This document shows, piece by piece, positions 15,069 to 22,684 of a stretch of DNA of 33,497 nt; position 1 is the stretch's first letter; every line of letters starts with the position of its first letter. This DNA is from Candidatus Roizmanbacteria bacterium CG_4_9_14_0_2_um_filter_38_17. Its GTDB lineage: Bacteria > Patescibacteriota > Microgenomatia > GCA-00278855. The notes beneath the pieces were generated by a model, which did not search any database, had not been told where the DNA came from, and saw only the letters and a list, made by a program, of their open reading frames with translations. The position numbers and the translations under genes are program-made. Where the stretch lies: positions 1 to 33,497 of the forward strand of contig PFSB01000003.1 in assembly GCA_002788855.1 (NCBI GenBank), read 5' to 3'.

Positions 15069-15803
15069 CTACTCCGTATTCTCTCCTCCAGTTGTTGTTA
15101 CTTGGACTGTTGACGTGGCTGAAACGGCGCCTAAGCAACTGCCGCCTGTATATAGTTTAGCGGTATGACCCTGTAAGACAACACTAAATGCTGGATTGTT
15201 ACCTGGAATCATAGATGAGCTATTGCCTGTATTACTTGTTGTAATAGCGTTACAATTTAAGGTTGTAGCTCCAGTTTGGTCTTCTGTTTTATAACTATAT
15301 CCAGTGTTAATATTTCCAGTTATTACAATTCTAATACCTACTGGTGAATTTGGGCTCGGTGGCGTTGCTTGAAGATATATTTTCGTTACTCCTATGCTCT
15401 CTGGAACTGGTGTTGCGGTTGGCGGTTGAGGTGCTATGGTTGCCGTTGGACCAGCAGGTGGGGTTGTTGGGGCTACCACTGGTGGGGTTGTGGAGAAATC
15501 TGGGGCTATTATTGCTGTTGGGCTGCCTAAGAAGATCCAGCCAATAAAGGCCGCAAACACAAAGCTAGCTACAATTAAGAGTAACCCTATGAGCGACTTC
15601 CAGATGCTCCCCCACGCCTCAGATATAGCATCGGGGTTTTCCCCAGCTTGCATAAACTTATATCCTGCTACAACAAAATTCCAGGTTGCAAATAGCCCCC
15701 CAATGACTGTTATTAAACGGATAATAAAACTGGCAAGATTTGCAAACCCACCCTGTAAGATTGGAGAAGCGGGCGGCGTTACTCCTGTCCCAATAAATTC
15801 CAT
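15069..15803 (-). CDS. Two-TM pilin-like (TrbC/VirB2-style) protein with long exported tail
   Basis: Protein of 244 residues. The N-terminal 90 residues carry two TM helices (about 27-46 and 69-92) joined by a short loop containing QAGENPDAISEAWGSIWKS; this two-helix pattern with a Gly-Gly in the first helix is typical of VirB2/TrbC-like pilin proteins frequent in CPR genomes. A Pro/Thr linker (about 100-135) leads to a roughly 100-residue Ser/Thr-rich domain with two Cys (LNCNAI and GGSCLG) that may be displayed outside. The extra domain is not part of usual pilins. TACAAT lies 6 nt before the start and TTGCCA 18 nt further up. The pilin-like call rests on topology only. Confidence 0.55.
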   Translation of the reverse strand: MEFIGTGVTPPASPILQGGFANLASFIIRLITVIGGLFATWNFVVAGYKFMQAGENPDAISEAWGSIWKSLIGLLLIVASFVFAAFIGWIFLGSPTAIIAPDFSTTPPVVAPTTPPAGPTATIAPQPPTATPVPESIGVTKIYLQATPPSPNSPVGIRIVITGNINTGYSYKTEDQTGATTLNCNAITTSNTGNSSSMIPGNNPAFSVVLQGHTAKLYTGGSCLGAVSATSTVQVTTTGGENTE

Positions 15804-15809
15804 ATGTTT

Positions 15810-15839
15810 ATTGTAATACTATCTGTATCTTTCTGGCAA
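15810..15839 (-). promoter_or_regulatory. Promoter of the pilin-like gene
   Basis: Minus-strand TTGCCA (15834-15839), an 18-nt spacer and TACAAT (15810-15815), 6 nt before the ATG. Confidence 0.6.
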
Positions 15840-15845
15840 GCTCCC

Positions 15846-15870
15846 GCTCGTATTAAAGGCTAAGCCTTGT
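15846..15870. repeat. 25-nt hairpin repeat containing AAGGCTAAGCCTT
   Basis: The palindrome AAGGCTAAGCCTT at 15856-15868 is part of a 25-nt segment that recurs inverted at 29462-29486 with one mismatch. It lies downstream of rsmI on the minus strand and may act as a terminator. Confidence 0.75.
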
Positions 15871-15876
15871 TTCGCG

Positions 15877-15914
15877 CCCACTCCTGGAGTGGGTTAGGTT
15901 GACACCTAAGGAAT
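15877..15914. repeat. 38-nt double palindrome (copy 1 of 2)
   Basis: Two adjacent palindromes: CCCACTCC-T-GGAGTGGG and TTAGGT-TGAC-ACCTAA, then GGAAT. An identical 38-nt copy is at 32976-33013. This copy touches the first base of the rsmI stop codon. Confidence 0.9.
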
Positions 15915-16573
15915 TATCTGTGCCAGAGGAGAGTTATTTCTCCTTTGAGGCTAGTTAGTTTAATGTCCTTAATTGCTCCTCTGATAAACTCTTCATGCAG
16001 CTTAGTTAGTTCTCTGCCAATACAAACCTGGGTATCCTCTCCCATAATTTCTGTCATTAATTTTAAAGTTTCTTCGATCCTACTATTTGCTTCATAAGCA
16101 ATATAAGTAATTTTAGGTTCTGAATATCTTGTTAATTCGTCTTTTAGTTTATTTTTTTTCTTGGATAGAAATCCCACAAACATAAATGGGTAAGGAGGTA
16201 AACCACTTGCGGTCAAAGCTGATAATAAGGCGCTAGGACCAGGAATTGGAATAACTTTAATCCCCTGTTTTATAGCTCGCTTTACAAGCTTATATCCTGG
16301 GTCGGAGATTAAAGGAGTTCCTGCGTCTGAAATTAAGGCAATGTTAGCCCCATGCTCAAGCTTTGTGATGAGGTTTAATAGCTTTCTTTGCTCATTATTA
16401 TCGTTAAGTGAGATTAATTGTTCTGCTTTGATACTGTGTTCTTTTAGTAGTACGCCGGAAGTTCTAGTATCTTCGCACGCTACAATATCTACCAACTTTA
16501 AAATTTCCAAAGCACGAAGTGTGATATCTTTAAGATTCCCTATTGGTGTTGAAACAATATACAATGTCCCCAT
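15914..16573 (-). CDS. rsmI: 16S rRNA (cytidine-1402 2'-O)-methyltransferase RsmI
   Basis: Tetrapyrrole-methylase-fold enzyme that 2'-O-methylates C1402 of 16S rRNA in the decoding centre using S-adenosylmethionine. Diagnostic stretches are GTLYIVSTPIGNLKDITLRA (2-21), ACEDTRTSGVLL, SDAGTPLISDPGYKLV, IPIPGPSALLSALTASGLP and FVGFLSKKK. At 219 residues it is shorter than the approximately 280 usual in other bacteria and lacks the C-terminal extra domain, in line with CPR gene trimming. It starts 3 nt after the stop of the aminotransferase gene and has no obvious -10 of its own, so the two are probably co-transcribed. Confidence 0.95.
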   Translation of the reverse strand: MGTLYIVSTPIGNLKDITLRALEILKLVDIVACEDTRTSGVLLKEHSIKAEQLISLNDNNEQRKLLNLITKLEHGANIALISDAGTPLISDPGYKLVKRAIKQGIKVIPIPGPSALLSALTASGLPPYPFMFVGFLSKKKNKLKDELTRYSEPKITYIAYEANSRIEETLKLMTEIMGEDTQVCIGRELTKLHEEFIRGAIKDIKLTSLKGEITLLWHR

Positions 16574-16576
16574 CTC

Positions 16577-17407
16577 TTATCTAGTTATTTTGCGAAATTC
16601 GGCTATAAGCTTTGTGGTCATAGGGCCCACAGACCCATCTCCGATTTGTAGGTCATCGATATGATGGACTGGCATTATTTCTTTGTTGGATGCCGTAACA
16701 AAGCATTCTGTAAAGTTTGATATTTGGGACATAGTTGGGAAACGCTGTTCTAATTCAATATTAAGCGCGGGAACCAGTTCATCAAGGATGACTTTTCTTG
16801 TTATCCCGTCCAGAATTCCCTCATTTGCCGTAATAAGCTTTCCATCCATAACAGCAAAGAAGTTACTCGTCATTCCCTCATATAAGTTTCCTTGTGGATC
16901 AATGTGAATAAGTTCAATGGCATTATCTTTCCTTGCTTTTGCCAATGCACCTACTCCTGCCATATAGTTTAGGGACTTGGCGTTTGGGATCTGGCGTTCC
17001 ACTTTGAACGTGGCTACTTTCACCCCTTTTTCATAAAACTCCATAGGATATTCATGACACGGAGCAAATATCACGATCAGACTCCCCTTTCCCACGCTAA
17101 TACTGTCTTCGCTGATTCCACCAGTAACCACTATACGTATATTAAATTCCGGAGTTTGGGTACTATTTTTACTGATTCCTTCCTTGATTATTGAGTTTAA
17201 TTCTTCAGCGGTTGCTGGGACTGTCATGGAAAGCGCACGTGCTGAATTATGAAGACGATTTAGATGGTCTTGCAGACGAAAGGGAATTTGGTTATATGTG
17301 CGTAGAAAATCGAAAACACCAAATCCACGAAGGACACTAATATCAAAAGCGGAGATTTTAAGCTCCTCCTGGCTTACCCACTGATTGTCTAGATAATGCA
17401 CTAGCAT
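16577..17407 (-). CDS. Class IV PLP-dependent aminotransferase (IlvE/Dat/PabC-like)
   Basis: Protein of 276 residues of fold-type IV. Family features are RGFGVFDFLRTYN (27-39) near the substrate pocket, the PLP lysine Lys144 in NAKSLNYMAGVGALAKA, Glu177 in NLYEGMTSNFFAV that contacts the pyridine nitrogen, and GILDGITRKVILD (197-209) holding the phosphate. The family covers branched-chain aminotransferase, D-amino-acid aminotransferase and aminodeoxychorismate lyase, and these motifs do not decide between them. A D-amino-acid role in peptidoglycan supply would fit the gene content but is a guess. TATAAT at 17416-17421 lies 8 nt upstream of the start. Confidence 0.85.
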   Translation of the reverse strand: MLVHYLDNQWVSQEELKISAFDISVLRGFGVFDFLRTYNQIPFRLQDHLNRLHNSARALSMTVPATAEELNSIIKEGISKNSTQTPEFNIRIVVTGGISEDSISVGKGSLIVIFAPCHEYPMEFYEKGVKVATFKVERQIPNAKSLNYMAGVGALAKARKDNAIELIHIDPQGNLYEGMTSNFFAVMDGKLITANEGILDGITRKVILDELVPALNIELEQRFPTMSQISNFTECFVTASNKEIMPVHHIDDLQIGDGSVGPMTTKLIAEFRKITR

Positions 17408-17415
17408 ATATCTAT

Positions 17416-17421
17416 ATTATA
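17416..17421 (-). promoter_or_regulatory. -10 box of the aminotransferase-rsmI pair
   Basis: Minus-strand TATAAT, 8 nt before the ATG at 17407. Confidence 0.55.
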
Positions 17422-17435
17422 CACCACCAAGGGAC

Positions 17436-17843
17436 CTACTGTCCTTGACCAAAGCCAGGGGGAGGTTCGTTGCTATCTTGATCCAGACCAATAAATACTA
17501 TTTCCAGGTTTGTTGTGTCTATATTATATTCAGTTAATAGCTGTTGCACCTTCGCTTCCGCACTGCTTTTTTCTCCGGAAAAGTCCACTCTCAAAATTGT
17601 TCCCATATTATTCAGCTCAAGATTTAAGTCTTGATATGTAAAAGGATAATCCGGTAGTTGACCATATTGCTGTTGCTCAGAGATATTGTCAGTTGGTATA
17701 ATTTCCGGCGCCGTTATTGGTATAACTCTTGTACCTGGAGAATTTGTTTTGTTTTTACCAAACACGCTCACTCCAATAAGAATTAGCAGAACCACTACCA
17801 ATACTCCTAGTATAGTTTTTGCTTTTAAGAATTTAGTATCCAT
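17436..17843 (-). CDS. Single-TM hypothetical protein
   Basis: Protein of 135 residues from the start MDTKFLKAKTIL, chosen because a minus-strand TATTAT at 17851-17856 lies 7 nt before it; an ATG 33 nt upstream is in frame but lies before the -10. A TM helix spans about 9-29 (KTILGVLVVVLLILIGVSVFG), then a linker and an extracellular part of about 100 residues with an alternating pattern and a Pro/Gly-rich end (NEPPPGFGQGQ). Not recognised. Its 5' end overlaps the 3' end of the lytic transglycosylase gene by 11 nt. Confidence 0.6.
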   Translation of the reverse strand: MDTKFLKAKTILGVLVVVLLILIGVSVFGKNKTNSPGTRVIPITAPEIIPTDNISEQQQYGQLPDYPFTYQDLNLELNNMGTILRVDFSGEKSSAEAKVQQLLTEYNIDTTNLEIVFIGLDQDSNEPPPGFGQGQ

Positions 17844-19098
17844 AGTTTTGATAATACCACCAAACATATTCATCATACGTCATATTTTCAAGTCTGGGAT
17901 ATCTTATTGTATTGTTCCCATAATACCTATACCCTGCTTCTTTTGTTTGTGCTTTTGTCCAGTTCAGGCTTGTTTCACCCGTTCCACTGTCGTGCTTGAG
18001 CTTGGCTGCGGATCCATAAATATTATCACGCAGATTGCAGACATTTGAAGTGTGGGTATAGTCCCCAAAATCTTTAACCGCATTTTTATATCCACTCCAG
18101 GCATTAGGGCAAAATCCAACTCCACAGCCTGGACAAGTTGTATCTCCATTTGCATCTTTTCCGATAGTCATCTGCATGGGGCCAGTTGCTGAGCAGACAT
18201 TTGGTCCACAACCGGGAATTTTGTTACCGGGGGTGGTGTATTGGGATATCTGAGCTGGAGTATATGTAAAGGTCGTAGACATCTCAATTTTTGCCACAGC
18301 CTCCAAAATTGCCGCCGGAACAAAAACCTTACCTTCAATCTCTTTAAATAATACTCTCAAAGATTTAATATTTTCTGTAACTGGCAGTGGTGTGGGGGTT
18401 GGAGAACCCACTCCTGGAATGGGTGTTGGAGCAGACTGACAGCTTCCTTCAACTCCAGACCAGCTACACGTTAAGGAGCAACCTGGGGTTAAGGATATTT
18501 TCTGCGAGACCCTTAGTGCTCCCTCATCAAGTCCCCCATCACACTGGGCATGAGTTCCATTGGCGGATTCACAAGCAGCGCAGTGATACAGCTCACAGCT
18601 AACTTCAAATGTTTTACTTGAGGTATTAGTGATTGTTGTTTTTCGACGCGCACCTGTTCCTAAGGAACACGCAACATCACTCGCTCCATCTCCATCAAGG
18701 TCGCGATTTACTAAATCTGCTCCCCCCTCGTGGGGAGTATAGCTACATTGATCCCCACTCCAGGCTGACCAGCAACGACCAACATCAGCGTATACCCAGT
18801 CAACTTGTTGAGTTACTTTACCAGCCGCAATTGGCGGCATTGCGATTGATCCCCCACTAGGTGTGGGAGTTATAGAACCCACTCCTGGAGTGGGTGTTGT
18901 TGAGGGAGTTAAGGATGGATCAAAAGAGCCAAGCTGAGGCGACCCTTGCTGGGAGTAAACTGTAGCAGACAGGACGTCTCTTTCTGGGTCAGTTAATAAA
19001 AAAATTCCAATTAGGATTACAGCAAATAGCAATATCCACGAAGCCATCAGAGCAGTTTTTTGTTTGTTCATCCAGGTAAGCTGATGTACCATATCCAT
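17833..19098 (-). CDS. Membrane-anchored, Cys-rich lytic transglycosylase-like protein
   Basis: Protein of 421 residues. A TM anchor at about 16-35 is followed by a Pro/Thr linker (60-90), a Cys-rich domain (about 94-220, with Trp/Cys motifs suggesting several disulfides outside the cell), a second Pro/Thr linker (223-240) and a C-terminal lysozyme-like domain (about 245-421). The domain has the SLT pattern: candidate catalytic Glu272 in ILEAVAKIEMS, the ATGPMQ motif at 304-309, then a helix-rich part with NLRDNIYGSAAKLK and AGYRYYG. Such enzymes cleave the glycan strand of peptidoglycan non-hydrolytically. The linkers contain the CCCACTCC palindrome in frame. TATATT (19105-19110) is 6 nt upstream of the start. 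Confidence 0.75.
   Translation of the reverse strand: MDMVHQLTWMNKQKTALMASWILLFAVILIGIFLLTDPERDVLSATVYSQQGSPQLGSFDPSLTPSTTPTPGVGSITPTPSGGSIAMPPIAAGKVTQQVDWVYADVGRCWSAWSGDQCSYTPHEGGADLVNRDLDGDGASDVACSLGTGARRKTTITNTSSKTFEVSCELYHCAACESANGTHAQCDGGLDEGALRVSQKISLTPGCSLTCSWSGVEGSCQSAPTPIPGVGSPTPTPLPVTENIKSLRVLFKEIEGKVFVPAAILEAVAKIEMSTTFTYTPAQISQYTTPGNKIPGCGPNVCSATGPMQMTIGKDANGDTTCPGCGVGFCPNAWSGYKNAVKDFGDYTHTSNVCNLRDNIYGSAAKLKHDSGTGETSLNWTKAQTKEAGYRYYGNNTIRYPRLENMTYDEYVWWYYQNYGY
17851..17856 (-). promoter_or_regulatory. -10 box inside the upstream gene's 3' end
   Basis: Minus-strand TATTAT, within the last codons of the lytic transglycosylase gene, 7 nt before the ATG at 17843. Confidence 0.45.
18407..18423. 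repeat. Palindrome B variant inside coding sequence
   Basis: CCCACTCCTGGAATGGG, one base from the perfect palindrome at 18878-18894. It encodes part of a PIPGVGS linker on the minus strand. Confidence 0.7.
18878..18894. repeat. Palindrome B (CCCACTCC-T-GGAGTGGG) inside coding sequence
   Basis: Perfect 8+1+8 palindrome identical to the first half of the 38-nt repeats. It encodes part of a TPTPGVGS linker on the minus strand. Confidence 0.8.
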
Positions 19099-19104
19099 GT
19101 ATCC

Positions 19105-19110
19105 AATATA
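19105..19110 (-). promoter_or_regulatory. -10 box of the lytic transglycosylase gene
   Basis: Minus-strand TATATT, 6 nt before the ATG at 19098. Confidence 0.45.
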
Positions 19111-19132
19111 TCACATTTATTCACTAGAACTT

Positions 19133-19169
19133 AAGGCAAGGCCTTCCATTGCATGTAGGGCCTCGCCTT
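19133..19169. terminator. 37-nt hairpin (family A) after the NMN adenylyltransferase gene
   Basis: AAGGCAAGGCC pairs with GGCCTCGCCTT (one mismatch) around a loop containing CATTGCATG. It begins 1 nt past the minus-strand stop codon at 19171. Confidence 0.75.
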
Positions 19170-19170
19170 A

Positions 19171-19659
19171 TTAATGGAGGAGCTTTTTGGTTTGAACTGC
19201 CAGATACTTGGGAACACGGCTCATCCAAGATTTACCGGTGCGGAATAAATTTCTAATCCTTCGGCCTTCATAGAGCTCTCTTTTAAAAAATGGGACTTCG
19301 ATTATTGGATACCCCTTTGCTTTCAAAATGCGATTGGTCCAGTCATTATTGCTTATAATAACGTCAAAGGGAGACAGCTTCTCTTCAACAAAGTCTCCCC
19401 ATTTTTTATCGTTAAAAAAATCTGGTATTCCGTATATTCCAACTAACTTTTCTTCTAACTTTTCTTCCTTGAAAAATGTCTCTAACAGAGATTTTACGTG
19501 CTCAAAACCAATTGGGTTATCCTTATTATCCTGATTAATGCTTCCTATTCCAATAATAACCTTTTCAGCTTGTTTTAATCCCTCCAAAATAAGATAGCGG
19601 TGGCCTTTGTGAAACGGCTGAAACCTCCCAACTATTAGAGCTACTTTATATTTTTGCAT
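19171..19659 (-). CDS. Nicotinamide-nucleotide adenylyltransferase (NadM-like)
   Basis: Protein of 162 residues of the nucleotidyltransferase alpha/beta-phosphodiesterase superfamily, predicted to join NMN or a related mononucleotide with ATP to make the dinucleotide (NAD synthesis). It has the signature GRFQPFHKGH (11-20, including the HxGH motif), an acidic loop, and the C-terminal phosphate-binding region YEGRRIRNLFRTGKSW in place of ISSTxIR. Length and order match the archaeal-type NadM. It lies 21 nt downstream of topA on the same strand; a possible -10 (CATTAT) is 12 nt upstream, so it may be transcribed both with topA and alone. Confidence 0.8.
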   Translation of the reverse strand: MQKYKVALIVGRFQPFHKGHRYLILEGLKQAEKVIIGIGSINQDNKDNPIGFEHVKSLLETFFKEEKLEEKLVGIYGIPDFFNDKKWGDFVEEKLSPFDVIISNNDWTNRILKAKGYPIIEVPFFKRELYEGRRIRNLFRTGKSWMSRVPKYLAVQTKKLLH

Positions 19660-19680
19660 ATTGATAATGTGATAATGGGG

Positions 19681-21681
19681 TCAGCCACCATTTTTTGTTT
19701 TTTCGGGTTCTTTGCCGATGTCTGTTTTTTTCCAAGCAGCGTAGTCACAGTCTGGGTAATTAGAACACCCAAAGAACTGCTTACCCCGTTTGGTTCGGCG
19801 AACTATGATTTCACCTTTGCACTTGGGACAATCTATTCCAACCTTTTCCTTGTAGTTTTTGGTATATTTACATTCTGGAAATTTGTCACAAGATAAAAAC
19901 TTACCAAACCGACCTATGCGAATAATCACGTCTCCCGTTGTGCAGTCAGGGCACTTCTCCCCCGTTTTCTCAACAGGAATCTTAACCTTCTCAGCTTCAG
20001 TCTGTACTTTGTTCACGGTAGTCTTGAACGGTTCATAAAAAGCCCCAATTACTTTTTTCCACTCTGCGGCCCCATTGGCAATTTCATCTAAACTATCCTC
20101 CATTGATGCTGTAAATTTAAGGTCCAATACAGCTGGAAAATGTTCTACCAGAAAATCTGTGACGGTGATGCCAATTTTAGTCGGTGAAAAACGTCCTTCT
20201 TCTTTTTCGATATAGTGGCGATCTTGAATATTAGAGATAATAGGAGCATATGTTGAAGGGCGGCCCACTCCTTCACTTTCAAGTTTTTTAATTAGCGAGC
20301 TTTCAGAGAAACGTGCGGGTGGCTGCGTAAATTTCTGCTCGCCATCCACATTAATAAGTTTGAGGTTTTCCTTTTGACTAACTTCTGGTAGAAGCACCCC
20401 TTCTTGCATGGACTTTGTTATACCAATCACCTTGAGGTATCCATCAAACTTTAAAATTTCTCCACGAGCAATAAGTGTATATGTGTTTGTTTTAGCTGCT
20501 TTAGCTTCTACCTCTATCTTGGTGCGGTCAAAGATAGCGCTCTCCATCTGAGTGACTACAAAACGACTCCATATCAGGTCATAAAGACGTGCATCATCGC
20601 GACCAAATTTTGTTGAATCTGGCGAAGCGCCGCTTTTGTTTTTAGCTACATTGGTTGGTCTAATAGCTTCATGTGCTTCTTGAGCTACCTTAGATTTGGT
20701 CTTAAAAAGCCGCGCCTTTCCAACTAAATATTTTTTGCCATATTCTTTCTCAATATATGCTCTTACCGAAGTAACAGCTTCTAGGGAGATACTCAGGGAA
20801 TCGGTACGGTGATAAGTAATTAGACCTTGTTCATACAGCTTCTGGGCATGCATCATTGTTTTTTTACTGGACCAACCTAAGCGATTTACGGCTGCTTGCT
20901 GAAGAGTTGATGTGGTAAAAGGAGGATTAGGTGAGCGTTTGGCTTCTTTCCTCTCAATATTAGATATTATGTAATTTGAGAGTCTTAGCTGGGCCAAAGC
21001 CACGCCTGCGTCCTTTTGGTTATTAACTTCGCCACTTTCACCATTTATTTTATCTAAAATAACCTTGAATTTATCACCTCTAGGAGTTTTCACCTCTGCC
21101 TCAATGACCCAGAACTCTGTTGGTTTAAATGCGTCTCTTTCTTTTTCACGGTCTACTACAAGTCTAACTGTAACTGACTGCACACGACCAGCAGATAATC
21201 CTGCTCTAACTTTTCGCCAAAGCAATGGTGACAATTTGTAGCCAACGAGCCTATCTAGTACTCTGCGGGCTTGCTGGGCATCCACTAAATTTTGATCAAT
21301 TTCTTTTGGACTTTTTAGCGCTGCCTCAATTGCGGATTTAGTTATTTCATGAAATACAATACGCTCAATCTTCATGCCTTTCTTTTTTAAAAGTAAGGCA
21401 GCATGATAAGCAATTGCCTCCCCTTCACGGTCTGGGTCAGTTGCCAATATAATACTGTCAGCGGCTTTTGCTAGTTTTTTAAGCTCGGCTACTTTTTTGG
21501 TTTGGCGCTTAGGAATAACATATTCAGGCTCAAAATCTTTTCTTGTATTCACACCGAGCTTTTTTTCTGGTAAGTCGCGTATATGACCATATGTTGCCTC
21601 AATACTCAAATCCTTGCCAGCTTTTAAGAAGCGAGTTAGGGTCTTAGCTTTGGTTGGTGATTCAACTAGTATTAGTTTCAT
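19681..21681 (-). CDS. topA: DNA topoisomerase I (type IA)
   Basis: Protein of 666 residues that relaxes negative supercoils by single-strand passage. The Toprim domain is complete (LILVESPTKAKTL at 3-15; ATDPDREGEAIAYHAALL with the metal-binding Asp/Glu). The active-site tyrosine is Tyr290 in GLITYHRTDS, where most homologs read YMRTDS. GVGRPSTYAPIISNI and the cap domains follow. The C-terminus carries two four-cysteine zinc ribbons (CPDC...CDKFPEC and CPKC...CSNYPDC), probably for single-strand DNA binding. TATAAT at 21690-21695 is 8 nt before the ATG. Confidence 0.97.
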   Translation of the reverse strand: MKLILVESPTKAKTLTRFLKAGKDLSIEATYGHIRDLPEKKLGVNTRKDFEPEYVIPKRQTKKVAELKKLAKAADSIILATDPDREGEAIAYHAALLLKKKGMKIERIVFHEITKSAIEAALKSPKEIDQNLVDAQQARRVLDRLVGYKLSPLLWRKVRAGLSAGRVQSVTVRLVVDREKERDAFKPTEFWVIEAEVKTPRGDKFKVILDKINGESGEVNNQKDAGVALAQLRLSNYIISNIERKEAKRSPNPPFTTSTLQQAAVNRLGWSSKKTMMHAQKLYEQGLITYHRTDSLSISLEAVTSVRAYIEKEYGKKYLVGKARLFKTKSKVAQEAHEAIRPTNVAKNKSGASPDSTKFGRDDARLYDLIWSRFVVTQMESAIFDRTKIEVEAKAAKTNTYTLIARGEILKFDGYLKVIGITKSMQEGVLLPEVSQKENLKLINVDGEQKFTQPPARFSESSLIKKLESEGVGRPSTYAPIISNIQDRHYIEKEEGRFSPTKIGITVTDFLVEHFPAVLDLKFTASMEDSLDEIANGAAEWKKVIGAFYEPFKTTVNKVQTEAEKVKIPVEKTGEKCPDCTTGDVIIRIGRFGKFLSCDKFPECKYTKNYKEKVGIDCPKCKGEIIVRRTKRGKQFFGCSNYPDCDYAAWKKTDIGKEPEKTKNGG

Positions 21682-21689
21682 AATTGTTT

Positions 21690-21695
21690 ATTATA
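21690..21695 (-). promoter_or_regulatory. -10 box of topA
   Basis: Minus-strand TATAAT, 8 nt before the ATG. Confidence 0.55.
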
Positions 21696-21707
21696 ACAGC
21701 TAAACTA

Positions 21708-21744
21708 AAGGCAAGGCCATTCATTACATAAAAGGCCTCGCCTT
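21708..21744. terminator. 37-nt hairpin (family A) between dprA and topA
   Basis: AAGGCAAGGCC pairs with GGCCTCGCCTT around a loop with CATTACATA. It lies 8 nt past the dprA stop codon and just upstream of the topA promoter, followed on the plus strand by GTTTCGC as after the repeat at 15856. Confidence 0.75.
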
Positions 21745-21752
21745 GTTTCGCA

Positions 21753-22616
21753 TTATAACAGGGTTTCTATAATGTTCTGTGCTGATGTAACCGGTGTAGC
21801 ACCAATACTAATCAAGTAATTTGGCCCATCGCTTAAGTCACTGGTAATGGGGCCAGGGACAGCGTAAACATCTTTCCCCTGCTCTAATGCAAAGCGCGCC
21901 GTAATCATAGTTCCACTTTTTCTAGCCCCCTCAATTACAATAATAGCTTTTGACAAGCCGGAAACTATGCGGTTTCTAGTAATTATTCCAGCTCTGGTAA
22001 TATCCGCTCCTGGTGCAGTTTCAGAAACTACCACCCCAGCTTTTATTATTTCGTTATATATAGCCTGATGACTTCTTGGATAGCAGATATCTACTCCACA
22101 CCCCAAGACCGCGATCGTAGGCTTTTTGCTTTTTAGTACAACTTTGTGAGCAACTGTATCGATTCCCAGTGCTAGTCCCGAGGTAATAATATATCCTTGT
22201 TTGATAAGTCCAGCTACTAACTGTTGGGTTGAGCTAATACCATAGGCAGTTGGTTGGCGAGTTCCGATGACGGCAATTTGGGGTCTATTTAATAGCTCAA
22301 TATTACCTTTAGCATAGAGAACTATGGGAGGATCTGGTATTTGCAGAAGGTTCTTGGGATACTTTTTATCTGCCTGAGTCAAAAAGAAAATCTGTTGCTG
22401 TTTTAGCTTTTCTATCTGACGATCTGGGTTAAAACTTTTTCGAAACTTAATAAAGTTGTCATATATTTTTAATCCCAAAATATGTTTAAGTATAGAGTCT
22501 TTTGCTAAGTATGCAGCGCCTGCCGATCCGTATTCTTTCAAGAGCGCTTTAGCCCGCATAGGTCCAATACCTGGGGCAAAACTCAACCCAATAAAACCCT
22601 CTTCCTCACTAACCAT
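21753..22616 (-). CDS. dprA: DNA-processing protein DprA
   Basis: Rossmann-fold DNA-binding protein that protects incoming single-stranded DNA and loads RecA during natural transformation. An N-terminal helix-hairpin-helix region (FAPGIGPMRAKALLKEYGSA) precedes the DprA core: GTRQPTAYGI, ITSGLALGIDTVAHK, VLGCGVDICYPRSH, SETAPGADITRAGIITRNRIVSGLS and EGARKSGTMITARFALEQGKDVYAVPG. There is no C-terminal winged-helix domain. I place the start at MVSEEEGF (287 residues) because TATAAT at 22623-22628 lies 6 nt upstream; an ATG 30 nt earlier is in frame but lies upstream of the promoter. CPR cells are thought to import DNA, which fits. Confidence 0.93.
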   Translation of the reverse strand: MVSEEEGFIGLSFAPGIGPMRAKALLKEYGSAGAAYLAKDSILKHILGLKIYDNFIKFRKSFNPDRQIEKLKQQQIFFLTQADKKYPKNLLQIPDPPIVLYAKGNIELLNRPQIAVIGTRQPTAYGISSTQQLVAGLIKQGYIITSGLALGIDTVAHKVVLKSKKPTIAVLGCGVDICYPRSHQAIYNEIIKAGVVVSETAPGADITRAGIITRNRIVSGLSKAIIVIEGARKSGTMITARFALEQGKDVYAVPGPITSDLSDGPNYLISIGATPVTSAQNIIETLL

Positions 22617-22622
22617 ATGAAT

Positions 22623-22628
22623 ATTATA
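22623..22628 (-). promoter_or_regulatory. -10 box of dprA
   Basis: Minus-strand TATAAT, 6 nt before the ATG at 22616. Confidence 0.55.
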
Positions 22629-22646
22629 CAGGTTTGGAATATTCAC

Positions 22647-22677
22647 TATTTATTTAAGGACGGTCCTTAAATAAATA
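22647..22677. repeat. Perfect 15+1+15 nt palindrome
   Basis: The arm TATTTATTTAAGGAC (22647-22661) is exactly mirrored at 22663-22677 around a single G. It lies 7 nt past the protease stop codon and about 20 nt upstream of the dprA -10 box. It could be a terminator (AT-rich ends, GGAC core) or an operator for dprA. Confidence 0.85.
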
Positions 22678-22684
22678 TTAAGGT

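Noticed and set aside
17833-17876. Frameshift joining the lytic transglycosylase and the following small gene
   Set aside because: Both proteins are complete, the second has its own TM anchor and -10 box, and the short overlap is consistent with two separate genes.
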